Assembly (NCBI RefSeq): GCF_021513175.1 | Contig: NZ_CP090953.1 | Location: 1,669,001 to 1,733,000, forward strand | Length of the DNA: 64,000 nt | Direction: 5' to 3' | Source of the DNA: Sphingomonas sp. S2-65 | GTDB taxonomy: Bacteria > Pseudomonadota > Alphaproteobacteria > Sphingomonadales > Sphingomonadaceae | Part shown: one piece after another, positions 37,594 through 46,241 of the stretch | Position numbering within the stretch: position 1 is the stretch's first letter | Layout: each line of letters starts with the position of its first letter | Notes under the pieces: model-generated | The model's input: only the letters and a program-made list of their open reading frames with translations | What the model was told of the DNA's origin: nothing | Database searches by the model: none | Made by a program: the position numbers and the translations under genes

Positions 37594-39021
37594 GCTTAGC
37601 GCGTCAACGCCTGCCACGGGCTTGCCGTTGACGCGGACATTGTCGAGGCGGAGCCCCTGGGTATGGCGGACGATGCTCGGCTGGGTGACGCCGTCGAAGC
37701 TGCAATCGCGAAGCGTGATGCCGGTGACCGGCGCGCCGGGAAGCCCCTGGCTGTCGATCACGCGCAGCGCATTGGCGGCACGCAGCCGCTCGACCACGAC
37801 GTTGCGCAGCTTGGGCACGAAGCGGCCCTTGGCGCCCTCTTCATAATTGAAGTCGCACGTGATCGCAGCGCGGCTGACCTGGCCGACCTGGATGTCGCGA
37901 TAATAGAAATTCTCGAGCAGCCCGCCACGCAGCGCGTTGTTCTTGAAGCGGATCGCATACCAGAGATCGGGGCTGTCCATCACGCAGCGTTCGGCGAATA
38001 TCCAGCGCGCGCCGCCCGAGATCTGCGAGCCCACGACGACGCCGCCATGGCCTTCCTTCATCCGGCAATCGCGGATCAGGATGTTCTGCGCCGGCTTGGC
38101 GAGGCGGCGGCCATCCTCGTTGCGGCCCGAATTGACGGCGATGCAATCGTCGCCGGTATCGAAGGTGCAGCCTTCGATCAGCGCGCCGTCGACCGATTCG
38201 GGATCGCAGCCGTCATTGTTCGGGCCATGGCCGAGCACGTCGACGCCCCGGACGATCAGATTGCGGCACAGCACGGGATGGATCTGCCAGAAAGGCGAGC
38301 CGCGCAGCTTGACGCCTTCGATCAGGACATTGTCGCAGTCATAGGGCTGGACGAAAGCGGGGCGGAGGAAGTGGCCGTCGCCGAAGACGCGCTTTTCGAC
38401 CGGCACGCGATCCTCGGCCATCTGGAACAGCACCGCTCGGCTCTTGCGCTGGTCGGGCATGCCCTCTTTCCAGCCATGGTTCGCCGTGCCGCCCCAAGGG
38501 CCCTTCCACGCCCACCAATGCTGCGCGCTGCCCTGGCCGTCGAGCGTGCCCGAGCCGGTGATCGCGATATTCCGCTGGCGATAGGCATAGACGAAGGGCG
38601 AATAGTTCATGAGCTCGATCCCCTCCCACCGCGTGAACACGATGGGATAATCGGCGGGGTTGGTGCTGAAGAGGAGCGTGGCGCCTTCGGAAAGATGGAG
38701 GTTCACGTTCGACTTCAAATGCACCGCGCCGGTGAGGAAGCGGCCGGCAGGGATGACCACCCTGCCCCCGCCCGCCTTGGTGCACGCCTCGATCGCGCGG
38801 GCGATCGCCTGGGTGTTGAGGGTAGTGCCATCGCCGCGTGCGCCGAATTGCGTGATGGCAAAGTCCCGGGCCGGAAAGCTGGGGGCGCGCGCGTTGCGGG
38901 CGATGTCGGCGGCGCGTGCCCAGGGGGCCGCGGGTGCGGCGAGCGCGCCGGGCGTGATGGCGGCGGCGGTGCCGAGGCCGGCATAGCGCAGCAGGTCGCG
39001 GCGGGAGGGCTGGATCAGCAT
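37591..39021 (-). CDS. GH28 polygalacturonase, Tat-type signal
   Basis: A 476-residue glycoside hydrolase family 28 protein cleaving polygalacturonate by hydrolysis. The N-terminus SRRDLLRYAGLGTAAA is a twin-arginine signal. All GH28 catalytic motifs are present: NNDGCDPESV (near 265), FDTGDDCIAVNSG (near 287), EGHGGVVVGSQ (near 318) and AIRFKNN (near 350). Unlike the frameshifted GH28 gene at 17270, the active-site His is kept. It lies 17 bases after the Gfo/Idh/MocA gene and should be cotranscribed with it from operator 3. Likely an exo-acting periplasmic enzyme trimming imported oligomers. Confidence 0.94.
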   Translation of the reverse strand: MLIQPSRRDLLRYAGLGTAAAITPGALAAPAAPWARAADIARNARAPSFPARDFAITQFGARGDGTTLNTQAIARAIEACTKAGGGRVVIPAGRFLTGAVHLKSNVNLHLSEGATLLFSTNPADYPIVFTRWEGIELMNYSPFVYAYRQRNIAITGSGTLDGQGSAQHWWAWKGPWGGTANHGWKEGMPDQRKSRAVLFQMAEDRVPVEKRVFGDGHFLRPAFVQPYDCDNVLIEGVKLRGSPFWQIHPVLCRNLIVRGVDVLGHGPNNDGCDPESVDGALIEGCTFDTGDDCIAVNSGRNEDGRRLAKPAQNILIRDCRMKEGHGGVVVGSQISGGARWIFAERCVMDSPDLWYAIRFKNNALRGGLLENFYYRDIQVGQVSRAAITCDFNYEEGAKGRFVPKLRNVVVERLRAANALRVIDSQGLPGAPVTGITLRDCSFDGVTQPSIVRHTQGLRLDNVRVNGKPVAGVDALS

Positions 39022-39038
39022 GGCAGGTTCTTCCCGGA

Positions 39039-40487
39039 TCAGGCGTGAGTCATGCGCGGCGGCATGGGAACGGGATCGGCGCGAGTCGGCATTGCCGGCA
39101 GGTTCGGGCGGTCGAGCCCGGTGACGAGATCGGCGATCTTCACCGGCATGCCGGTGCGGAAGCACTGGTTGGCGGCGATGCCGATCAATGCCGATGCGGC
39201 GCCGCCGCGCTGATCGGCGGCGCGCATAGTTGGATCGGGCGCGGGCGTGCCGAAGATGTCGTTGAGCATCACTGCGTCACCGCCCGAATGGCTGCCGGCG
39301 CCGGTGCGCGGCGTGATCTCGCCAGGCTGGCCGCGCAACGGGATGATGCGGGTGGTGGCGCGGTCAGGGGCTTCGTCGGCGTTGTTGGCGCCGGCAGTGC
39401 CGCCGGATTCGACCAACGAATGCTCCAGCCGGCCTTTCGTACCGTTGAAGGCGACGTGATAGCCTTCCCAGGCATTGCAGGCGTTGAGCGAATAGCTGAG
39501 CGTCGCGCCGGTATCGTAGCCGACGACGACGTTCATCGTGTCCTCGATGCTGATCTCTTCGCGCCACACGCACTGGTCGCGGTGGTAGCCGTCATAGCGC
39601 TCGTTATCGAGGTAGAGCGCCTTGAGCCCAGCGTCGGCGGCGATGTCGAGATAGAAGCTGCACTTCGCCTTTTCGGGGCAGGTCAGGCAGCGCTGGTGCG
39701 GGCCCTGGAGGCCGAGGCGCCGGGCCATGGCGGGGGTGTAGAATTCGCGCTTGCCGACCGCGGTGACGCTGACCGGCATCGCCGAGAGCCACCAGTTGAC
39801 CAGGTCGAAATGGTGGGTGGCCTTGTGGACCATCAGCCCGCCCGACATCGCCTTGTTCGAATGCCAGCGGCGGAAATAATCGGCGCCGTGCACGGTGTTG
39901 AGCAGCCAGGAGAAGTCGACCGAGAGCACGTCGCCGATCTCGCCGGCCATCAGCAGCTCCTTCACCTGGGTGCGGAACGGCGAGTAGCGATAGTTGAAGG
40001 TGACGCGGACCTGGCGGCCGTTGCGGCGGCAGGCGTCGAGGATACGCTGCGCCTTGGACGCGTCGGTGGTCATCGGCTTTTCGGTGATGACGTCGAGGCC
40101 GGCTTCGAGGCCGCGGACGATATAGTCGTCGTGGAGCGCATCGGGCACGGTGACGATGAGGCCGTCGAGATTGCCCTCGCGGACCATCTTGTCGAAGTCG
40201 GTGTGGAGGTAGCTTGCCGGGGCCTTGGCGCCGGCCTGGCGGGCGCGGCGGGCGACATAGGCGGCGCGGCCCGGGTTGGTGTCGCAGATCGCGACGAGTT
40301 CGGCGGTATCCTTGTGCGGGCCCCAGATCGCGTCCTGGTACATGCGCGAGCGGCTGCCGACGCCGACGATGGCATAGCGCTTGCGGGTGGCGGCGGCCTG
40401 GACGCCGATGGGCGCGGCCATGGCGGCGGCGCCTGCGACGACTGTGGCCATCAGGCCGCGACGGTCGATCCCGTTGCCTTCGTGCAT
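39039..40487 (-). CDS. Gfo/Idh/MocA family oxidoreductase, Tat-exported
   Basis: A 482-residue NAD(P)-dependent oxidoreductase-like protein. A twin-arginine leader (GIDRRGLMATVVAGAAAMAA) is followed by the Rossmann start YAIVGVGSRSRMYQDAI, the EKPMTTDASKA motif with the conserved Lys, and a C-terminal substrate domain including HKATHHFDLVNWW. Tat-exported members can carry their cofactor into the periplasm; some act as glycosidases or sugar oxidoreductases. Cys clusters CLTCPEKAKC near 290 could bind metal. AGGAG precedes the ATG at 40487. Its location with GH28 suggests action on pectic oligosaccharides, such as rhamnose- or uronate-containing ends; this is inference. Confidence 0.88.
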   Translation of the reverse strand: MHEGNGIDRRGLMATVVAGAAAMAAPIGVQAAATRKRYAIVGVGSRSRMYQDAIWGPHKDTAELVAICDTNPGRAAYVARRARQAGAKAPASYLHTDFDKMVREGNLDGLIVTVPDALHDDYIVRGLEAGLDVITEKPMTTDASKAQRILDACRRNGRQVRVTFNYRYSPFRTQVKELLMAGEIGDVLSVDFSWLLNTVHGADYFRRWHSNKAMSGGLMVHKATHHFDLVNWWLSAMPVSVTAVGKREFYTPAMARRLGLQGPHQRCLTCPEKAKCSFYLDIAADAGLKALYLDNERYDGYHRDQCVWREEISIEDTMNVVVGYDTGATLSYSLNACNAWEGYHVAFNGTKGRLEHSLVESGGTAGANNADEAPDRATTRIIPLRGQPGEITPRTGAGSHSGGDAVMLNDIFGTPAPDPTMRAADQRGGAASALIGIAANQCFRTGMPVKIADLVTGLDRPNLPAMPTRADPVPMPPRMTHA

Positions 40488-40528
40488 ATCGCTCTCCTGC
40501 TTGGGTCCCGCGGCTTCGTGGCTGCGTG

Positions 40529-40538
40529 TGACACCGGT
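40529..40538 (+). promoter_or_regulatory. Putative LacI-family operator 3 (TGACACCGGT)
   Basis: The plus strand reads GTGTGACACCGGTATCT, 42 bases upstream of the Gfo/Idh/MocA start. The bases beyond it (AAGGTGTCTCGGTTTTGATT, then GGATCAAG) resemble those beyond operator 4 (CTTGGTTTTCCCGTTGGATC then AAG), so the two promoters look like diverged copies. Confidence 0.65.
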
Positions 40539-40581
40539 ATCTAAGGTGTCTCGGTTTTGATTTGGGATCAAGGGGTTTTGG

Positions 40582-40803
40582 TTCACGCGAAGGCGCGAAG
40601 GTCGCGAAGAGATTGTAGAAGAAGAGAGGGGTTCACGCGGAGGCGCGGAGGCGCAGAGGGGTTCGGCCGCCGCGTCAGCGGCAGGAGACTCGACCGCGCA
40701 GCTTTATGGGCCGCTGACGCGGCGGGAGGCGGCGCCCCAGGCACTTGTCTCTGCGCCTCTGCGCGAACCTCTTCCTTCTTCGCGCCTTTGCGCCTTCGCG
40801 TGA
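40582..40803. repeat. About 222-bp inverted-repeat element, copy 1
   Basis: Begins TTCACGCGAAGGCGCGAAG and ends with the inverse (CTTTGCGCCTTCGCGTGA). The arms are long and continue with GGTTCACGCGGAGGCGCGGA / CTCTGCGCCTCTGCGCGAAC. The centre contains a second inverted pair (CCGCCGCGTCAGCGGC / GCCGCTGACGCGGCGG). It lies in the 402-base gap between the PL10 stop and the Gfo/Idh/MocA promoter. A second copy is at 43547-43771. It codes for nothing recognisable and looks like a non-autonomous palindromic element. Confidence 0.85.
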
Positions 40804-40838
40804 GATGGGAGGGGCCGGAGTCGAGAGTTCGTTGCACT

Positions 40839-40885
40839 TCCCCCTCTCCCCAGCCCTCTCCCCGCCAGCGGGGAGAGGGAGAAGA
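40839..40885. repeat. CCCTCTCCC palindromic repeat
   Basis: CCCCCTCTCCCCAGCCCTCT then CCCCGCCAGCGGGGAGAGGG, a member of the same family as that inside uxaA, directly after the PL10 stop codon. It could act as a transcript-ending hairpin. Confidence 0.8.
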
Positions 40886-40889
40886 AGGG

Positions 40890-42458
40890 TTAGCGCCTTT
40901 CTGCCTCCAGCGCTTTGATCAGGGCGGACATGTTGGCGATGTAGTGGGCCAGGCTGATGCCTTCGACCGGGTGTTCGGCGAGGTAGGGGGAGGTGTCGCT
41001 GGCGTCGCCGACGCGGGTGGTGCGGAAGTCGCCGGGGGCCGGAGTGGGCGAGCCGGGGCCGATATAGGGGTTGCTGGTGGCGGTGAGCTTGGCGGGCCAC
41101 CAGCCTTCGCGGTTGAGGGTGCGGATGATGTCGCGCGGGGTGGTCGGGCCCGAGGCGTTGAGGTCGGAGCCGGCGTCGAGTTCGGTCACCCAGTAGCGCG
41201 GCAGCGGCACGGCTTCGCGCGCGTGGAGCGGCGATTTTGCGGCGAGCTGGGCGCCGGGGGTGGCCTTCAGCGCTTCGTATTCGCGGCGGAGCTTCGCCAC
41301 GTCGATGGCGCGGAAGCTGGAATAATGGCCGAGCGTCGCCTGCGGGTCGTGGTCCCAATAATACGCGCCGTTGACGACGTTCGAGCCGCGGCGGTGGATG
41401 TAGAGCGGCTGATTGGTGCCCAGTTCGATGAAGGTCGGGAAGGCGCGGTTGTTCTTCACCTGATCGGCGGGGAGGCGGACGCTTTCGAGCCAGTCGAGCG
41501 CTTCGGGGATGCGCGCGAGGAACTTGGTGTCGCCGGTCATCCGGTAGAAGCTCATCAGCGCGCGAAGATTGTCGGCCGTGGTGTGCGTCGCCAGCGCCTT
41601 GGGCTCGTAGGTCCGCGCGCCGGCGGGCTGGAGGTCGGGGGTATATTGCAGCGCCCAGCCGGGCTGGGGCTGACCCTGCTGCGTGACCAGGAAGACGTTC
41701 ATCGCGCGGTTGACCGCGTCGAGCACGCGGCGGTCGCCGAGCGCCTGGTAGCACATCACGAGGAACTTGATATTCTCCGAGGCGACATCGTCGTTGAAGG
41801 TGATGTAGCTTTGGTATTCGGGATAGCGCGGGTCATAGGGCCAGCGCTGCGGCCAGCCGCCGATCGGATATTGGCTGTCGAGGACGAAGGAGATCGCCTT
41901 GTCGAGCGCGGGGCGGTATTTGGGATCGCGCTTCTCGACATAGAGGCGCAGCAGGAACTGCATCGCTTCGGACGAGCCGGCATCGTCGAAGGTCGCATTG
42001 TCGGAATAATGCTGGAATTCCTCCATCCGCCAGGCGTTCTTGCCGACGGTTTCGTACCAGTCCTTGGTCGCTTCCTCGCCGGCGAAATCGACGAAATAGT
42101 TCCAGCCGCCCGAACGATGCTGGCCCCAGATCAGCGCGCCGGCGACCTTTTCGGCGGCCTGGTAATAATAATCGTCGCCCGTGGCGTGATACGCGTCGAG
42201 ATAGACATTGCCCATCGTCGCAGTGCCGGGGGGCTGGATCCAGATCATCGACGGGCGCGCCTCGATCTCGCCCCAGCGGCGCGAACCGTCCGGGAGATAG
42301 GCCCAGACATAGCCGCCATTGGTGGCGAGCTTTTCCACCATGAAGCTGGTGGCGCGGCGCATCGTGCGCTCGATCTCGGGACGGGTCTGGGCCTGGGCGG
42401 CGGGGGTGCCGGCAAGGAGCAGGAGCGCGGCGGCGGCGGTGCGGAGGATGGATTTCAC
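40890..42458 (-). CDS. Pectate lyase, PL10 family
   Basis: A 522-residue lyase with an alpha-barrel fold, cutting polygalacturonate by beta-elimination to unsaturated oligomers. A signal peptide (VKSILRTAAAALLLLAGTPA) is followed by PL10 hallmarks: GGYVWAYLPDGSRRWGE near 50, GGWPQRWPYD near 205, FNDDVASENIKFL near 225, and GWALQYTPDLQPAGARTYEP near 272. The start is GTG at 42458, overlapping the esterase stop by four bases (GTGA). Its C-terminal part (after about 350) is longer than in minimal PL10 enzymes. It is the second gene of the unit driven from operator 4 and supplies substrates for KduI. Confidence 0.92.
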   Translation of the reverse strand: MKSILRTAAAALLLLAGTPAAQAQTRPEIERTMRRATSFMVEKLATNGGYVWAYLPDGSRRWGEIEARPSMIWIQPPGTATMGNVYLDAYHATGDDYYYQAAEKVAGALIWGQHRSGGWNYFVDFAGEEATKDWYETVGKNAWRMEEFQHYSDNATFDDAGSSEAMQFLLRLYVEKRDPKYRPALDKAISFVLDSQYPIGGWPQRWPYDPRYPEYQSYITFNDDVASENIKFLVMCYQALGDRRVLDAVNRAMNVFLVTQQGQPQPGWALQYTPDLQPAGARTYEPKALATHTTADNLRALMSFYRMTGDTKFLARIPEALDWLESVRLPADQVKNNRAFPTFIELGTNQPLYIHRRGSNVVNGAYYWDHDPQATLGHYSSFRAIDVAKLRREYEALKATPGAQLAAKSPLHAREAVPLPRYWVTELDAGSDLNASGPTTPRDIIRTLNREGWWPAKLTATSNPYIGPGSPTPAPGDFRTTRVGDASDTSPYLAEHPVEGISLAHYIANMSALIKALEAERR

Positions 42459-43459
42459 GTGGTGATCCCGGTTTGGCGGAGCCAGTGGAGGAAGAGGTCG
42501 GGCCAATGCTCGACGCTTTTGCCCCGGGCGAGGCGCAGGCCGAAGCCGTGCCCGCCATCGGGGTAGAGATGGGTCTGGGTGGCGATGTTCTGCGCGCGCA
42601 GGCCCTCGCGGAGCATCAGGGTGTTGGCGACGGGCACCGAGGCGTCGTCCTCGGCATGGAGGAGGAAGCAGGGCGGCGCGTTCGCCGGCACATGGAGGTG
42701 CGGCGAATAGGCGCGCTCGGTCGCTGCCGTCGGGTTTTCGCCGAGCAGGTTCTTCCGCGAGCCCATATGCGCGGCGGGGGCGGCCATCGCGATGACCGGG
42801 TAGATCGGCGCGGCGGCATCGGGACGCGCGGAGAGCCGGTCGGCGGCGTCTCGCGGGGCATAGACTTGCGCATCGAAGCGGGTGAGCAGGCTGGCGCAGA
42901 CATGGCCGCCGGCGGAGAAGCCCGTTGCCGCGACGCGGGCCGGATCGACGTGGTAGCGCGGGGCGTGGTGGCGGATGAGGCGGAGCGCGCGCTGCGCGTC
43001 GGCGAGCGGCACGTCGGCGCCGTTCGCCCAGCCCTGATGTGGCAGGCGATAGAAAAGGACGAAGGCGGTGATGCCCTGCGCGGCGAGCAGGCGGGCCATT
43101 TCATAGCCCTCCTTGTCGACGACGACCCAGCTATAGCCGCCGCCCGGCGTGATCAGGACCGCGGCGCCATTGGGGCTCTTCGGGCGGAACACGGCCATGC
43201 GCGGGCGGGTGATGCCGGTGACGAAGCGGTCGTTATAGGCCGGGTCCTTGCTGCGCTCGGTAGTGACTTCGCTCTGGGGCGAGTTGGGGACCGGGGGCGT
43301 GGGCCAGAGGTCGATCGTCTCGGTGGAATCGGCGAGGGTCAGCGGGCGGGCGCCCTGCCCTGCGGCTGGCGGCGCGGTCTGGGCGAGTGCGTGCGGCGCG
43401 ACGCCCGCGACTGCCAGGCCGGCGAGCAGCGCGGTTCTTCGATCCATGTCCTTGTGCAT
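42455..43459 (-). CDS. Alpha/beta-hydrolase esterase (pectin/carbohydrate acetylesterase-like), Tat-type signal
   Basis: A 334-residue esterase of the BD-FAE/acetylesterase group. The twin-arginine leader is DRRTALLAGLAVAGVAPHAL. The oxyanion loop is ITPGGGYSW (near 96). The nucleophile is in ATGFSAGGHVC (near 175), the acid in LLHAEDDASVP (near 273) and the His in PDGGHGFGL (near 308). In this operon it probably strips acetyl groups from pectin so that the PL10 enzyme can act; substrate is inferred. AGGAG lies before the ATG at 43459. Operator 4 is 33 bases upstream. Confidence 0.88.
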   Translation of the reverse strand: MHKDMDRRTALLAGLAVAGVAPHALAQTAPPAAGQGARPLTLADSTETIDLWPTPPVPNSPQSEVTTERSKDPAYNDRFVTGITRPRMAVFRPKSPNGAAVLITPGGGYSWVVVDKEGYEMARLLAAQGITAFVLFYRLPHQGWANGADVPLADAQRALRLIRHHAPRYHVDPARVAATGFSAGGHVCASLLTRFDAQVYAPRDAADRLSARPDAAAPIYPVIAMAAPAAHMGSRKNLLGENPTAATERAYSPHLHVPANAPPCFLLHAEDDASVPVANTLMLREGLRAQNIATQTHLYPDGGHGFGLRLARGKSVEHWPDLFLHWLRQTGITT

Positions 43460-43491
43460 CCCGCTCTCCTGTGACGCGCCTCTGTGGACGC

Positions 43492-43501
43492 TGACACCGG
43501 T
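43492..43501 (+). promoter_or_regulatory. Putative LacI-family operator 4 (TGACACCGGT)
   Basis: CTGACACCGGTGCCA, the most symmetrical of the four sites (ideal palindrome TGACACCGGTGTCA, one mismatch). It is 33 bases upstream of the esterase-PL10 unit, so close that it should overlap the promoter or the start of the transcript, consistent with repression. Confidence 0.7.
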
Positions 43502-43546
43502 GCCAAGCTGCCTTGGTTTTCCCGTTGGATCAAGCGGGTAGTTTGA

Positions 43547-43771
43547 TTCACGCGAAGGCGCGAAGTGCGCGAAGGGTAGAAGAAGGTAGAGGTTCGCGCA
43601 GAGGCGCGGAGGCGCAGAGAGAAGGGCTTGCGGTGCGGTCGGGAGACTATCGCACACACTCGGCTTTGGAGACGCGCCAAGATTTCTGCCGCTGCGCGGC
43701 TTCTTCTGCTCTCTGCGCCTCTGCGCCTCTGCGCGAACCTCTTCTTCGCGAGCTTCGCGCCTTCGCGTGAA
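43547..43771. repeat. About 225-bp inverted-repeat element, copy 2
   Basis: Begins TTCACGCGAAGGCGCGAAG and ends GCGCCTTCGCGTGAA. Arms match copy 1 at 40582-40803 (GGTTCGCGCAGAGGCGCGGA / CTCTGCGCCTCTGCGCGAAC), while the central part differs. It fills most of the 317-base gap between the esterase promoter and the 3' end of the glutaminyl cyclase gene, ending five bases from that stop codon. Confidence 0.85.
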
Positions 43772-43776
43772 CCGAA

Positions 43777-44589
43777 TCAGCGCGTGCAGGACATCAGGGT
43801 CTGGGCGTCCTGCGAGTCGACCTTGCTCCCCTGCTTCACCTGGTAGAGTTGGGGCCAGCGCTTGCCGGTGACGAACAGGCGCTTGGCCTTGGCGTCATAG
43901 GCGATGCCGTTGGCGACGTCGTCGATGCCGCGGGTCTGGGGGCCGAGCGCGCCGACGTCGAGGAAGCTCTGGACGTGGCCGGTCTTGGGATCGATGCGCG
44001 CGACGAGGTTGGTCTGCCAGATATTGGCGTAGATCTGGCCGTCGATCCATTCGAGCTCGTTGAGCTTGGCGACCGGGCAGCCATTGGCAGTGACGGCGAG
44101 CGTGCTCTTGGGCGCCAGCGTCTCGGGATCGAGGAAGCGCAGGGTCGAGGTGCCGTCGCTCAGGATGATCGACTCGCCATTCTGAGTCATGCCCCAGCCC
44201 TCGCCGGTGTAGGAGAAGTTGCCGCGCGGGGCGAGATCGTCGAGGCCGTAGATGAAGCCGGCCTGGTCCTTCCAGGTGACCTGGTAGAGCCGATCCTTCC
44301 AGGCGACGATGCCTTCGCCGAAATAAGGCGAGGGAAGCTGGTCTTCCTGCAGGACCTCGCCGGTTTCTAACTTCACCTTGCGAATGCCCGAGCTGCCTTC
44401 CTCGCCGGTGCCCTCGTAGAGCAAGCCGTTGTGGAAGAAGAGGCCTTCGGTGAAGGCCTGCGGATCGTGCTTGAAGGTGGCGACGGTCTCGACGCCGTAG
44501 ACGGGAACGCCGCCGGGGGTGCGGGCGAACAGGAACCAGCCTGCGCCGAGGAGCACGAGAGCGGCGAGCACGAGGAGGATGCGCTTCAT
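43777..44589 (-). CDS. Glutaminyl-peptide cyclotransferase (plant-type), exported
   Basis: A 270-residue five-bladed beta-propeller of the glutamine cyclotransferase family, forming N-terminal pyroglutamate on peptides. A signal anchor (KRILLVLAALVLLGAGWFLF) is followed by FKHDPQAFTEGLFFHNGLLY and EGTGEEGSSGIRKV, both conserved. LNELEWIDGQIYANIWQTN near residue 195 is the family signature. It is divergent from the DUF4173 gene across 137 bases. The ribosome site is weak. Confidence 0.93.
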   Translation of the reverse strand: MKRILLVLAALVLLGAGWFLFARTPGGVPVYGVETVATFKHDPQAFTEGLFFHNGLLYEGTGEEGSSGIRKVKLETGEVLQEDQLPSPYFGEGIVAWKDRLYQVTWKDQAGFIYGLDDLAPRGNFSYTGEGWGMTQNGESIILSDGTSTLRFLDPETLAPKSTLAVTANGCPVAKLNELEWIDGQIYANIWQTNLVARIDPKTGHVQSFLDVGALGPQTRGIDDVANGIAYDAKAKRLFVTGKRWPQLYQVKQGSKVDSQDAQTLMSCTR

Positions 44590-44726
44590 GCCAGCGGCTT
44601 AGGCCAGCGGAGTGGCGGGCGTAAAGCCGGGGCCTGCACGGTTTCTGCACGACCTCTCCTTGGCGGGCGCGCATCGGGCTGGATGGGCGGAGTGCAGAAG
44701 GCTTGCCGATGATCGGGAGGTTTCGA

Positions 44727-46241
44727 ATGGGCGTGCGGTTCAGTTTCTGGGTCAAGGTGCTGGTGCTGGTGGCGGCGATGGTGGCCGCCGACCTGCTGGT
44801 GGGTGAAGTGGGATCGTGGCTGGGCGGCGCGATGCTCGCCTGGGCGGTGGCGCTGTTCGTGGTGCGGCCGGCGGTGCGGCGCGGGGCGGCGGTGTGGGCG
44901 CTGGCGGCGGCGGGCGGGTTCGCGCTGGTGCTGGCCTATGATCCCGGGCCGCTGGCCTGGCTGATGTTCTGGGCGAGCCTGTCGATGGCGGCGCTGATGC
45001 CGCGGGCGGGCGGCTTCGACGATGCGTGGCGCTGGGGTGTGCGGCTGGCGGCGCAGGGCGCGAGCGGGCCGTTCGCGCCGGTACTCGACCTGGGGCGGCT
45101 GTTGCGGTTGCGCGGACGCGGGCGGCCGGTGAAGCTGGTGGCGACGCTGGTGCTGCCGCTGGCGATGACGGCGCTGTTCGTGGCGCTGTTCGCCAATGCC
45201 AATCCGCTGATCGAGAGGGCGCTGCACGGGATCACCATTCCTTCCGTCGAGCGGATCGTGCTGTGGGGGTTCGTGGCGGTGCTGGTATGGCCGAGCTTGC
45301 GGCCGCGCGCGTTCGCGACGCGGATCGCGCACGTGCTCCCCAAGATGACGGTGACGCTGCCGGGGACGTCGGCGGCGTCGGTGCTGGTGTCGCTGGCGTT
45401 GTTCAACCTGGTGTTCGCGGTGCAGAACGGGCTCGACCTCGCGTTTTTGTGGAGCGGCGCGCCGCTGCCCGAGGGCATGACGCTGGCCGCCTATGCGCAT
45501 CGTGGCGCCTATCCCCTGATCGTCACTGCGCTGCTGGCCGGCGTGTTCGTGCTGGGAACGCTGAAGCCCGGATCGGCGACCGCGGAGAACCCGCTGATCC
45601 GCCGGCTGGTGGTGCTGTGGGTCGCGCAGAACCTGTTGCTGGTGGCATCGAGCGCGCTGCGCACGGTCGACTATATCGAAATATACATGCTCACCGCGTG
45701 GCGGATCGCGGCGCTGGCGTGGATGGCGCTGGTCGCGCTGGGGCTGGTGCTGATCTGCTGGCGGATGCTCAGGGCCAAGAGCGCAGCATGGCTGATCAAC
45801 GCCAATGCGCTGGCGGCCGTGCTGGTGCTGAGCGCGGCGACGATCGTCGACCTGGATGCCGTTTCCGCCAAGTGGAACGTGCGGCATGCCCGCGAGGTGG
45901 GCGGCAAGGCCGTGCCGCTCGACCTGTGCCAGATGCGGTGGATGGGCAGCGCCGCGCTGGTGCCGCTGATCGATCTGGAGGCACGGCCCCTGGCGCCCGA
46001 GTTCCGCGCGCGCGTGCAGGCAGTACGCCAGGAAATCCTGCCGAACCTGGAGCGCGAGCAGGCGGACTGGCATAGCTGGACGATGCGCGGGCAGCAGCGG
46101 CTGGCGCGGGCGCGCACGCTGATCGGAGCCGCCCCCGTCGGACCGGCTTCGCTGCCCGCCGGCGCCCATCGCGGCTGCGACGGCGCCGTCGTGCTGCCGC
46201 AAGCGGCACCTGCGCCCTTGACCCCGGAGCCACGGCAGTGA
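44727..46241 (+). CDS. DUF4173/DUF4153-type multipass membrane protein
   Basis: A 504-residue membrane protein with about ten hydrophobic helices in the first 390 residues and a soluble C-terminal tail. Conserved-looking segments are FANANPLIERAL near 160 and SALRTVDYIEIYMLTAWRIA near 320, as in DUF4173 proteins. Function is unknown. The ATG at 44727 has GGGAGG six bases upstream; a TTG frame start 24 bases earlier would place that site inside the gene. It overlaps the response regulator by four bases (GTGA), so it may belong to the same signalling unit. Confidence 0.82.
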   Translation: MGVRFSFWVKVLVLVAAMVAADLLVGEVGSWLGGAMLAWAVALFVVRPAVRRGAAVWALAAAGGFALVLAYDPGPLAWLMFWASLSMAALMPRAGGFDDAWRWGVRLAAQGASGPFAPVLDLGRLLRLRGRGRPVKLVATLVLPLAMTALFVALFANANPLIERALHGITIPSVERIVLWGFVAVLVWPSLRPRAFATRIAHVLPKMTVTLPGTSAASVLVSLALFNLVFAVQNGLDLAFLWSGAPLPEGMTLAAYAHRGAYPLIVTALLAGVFVLGTLKPGSATAENPLIRRLVVLWVAQNLLLVASSALRTVDYIEIYMLTAWRIAALAWMALVALGLVLICWRMLRAKSAAWLINANALAAVLVLSAATIVDLDAVSAKWNVRHAREVGGKAVPLDLCQMRWMGSAALVPLIDLEARPLAPEFRARVQAVRQEILPNLEREQADWHSWTMRGQQRLARARTLIGAAPVGPASLPAGAHRGCDGAVVLPQAAPAPLTPEPRQ

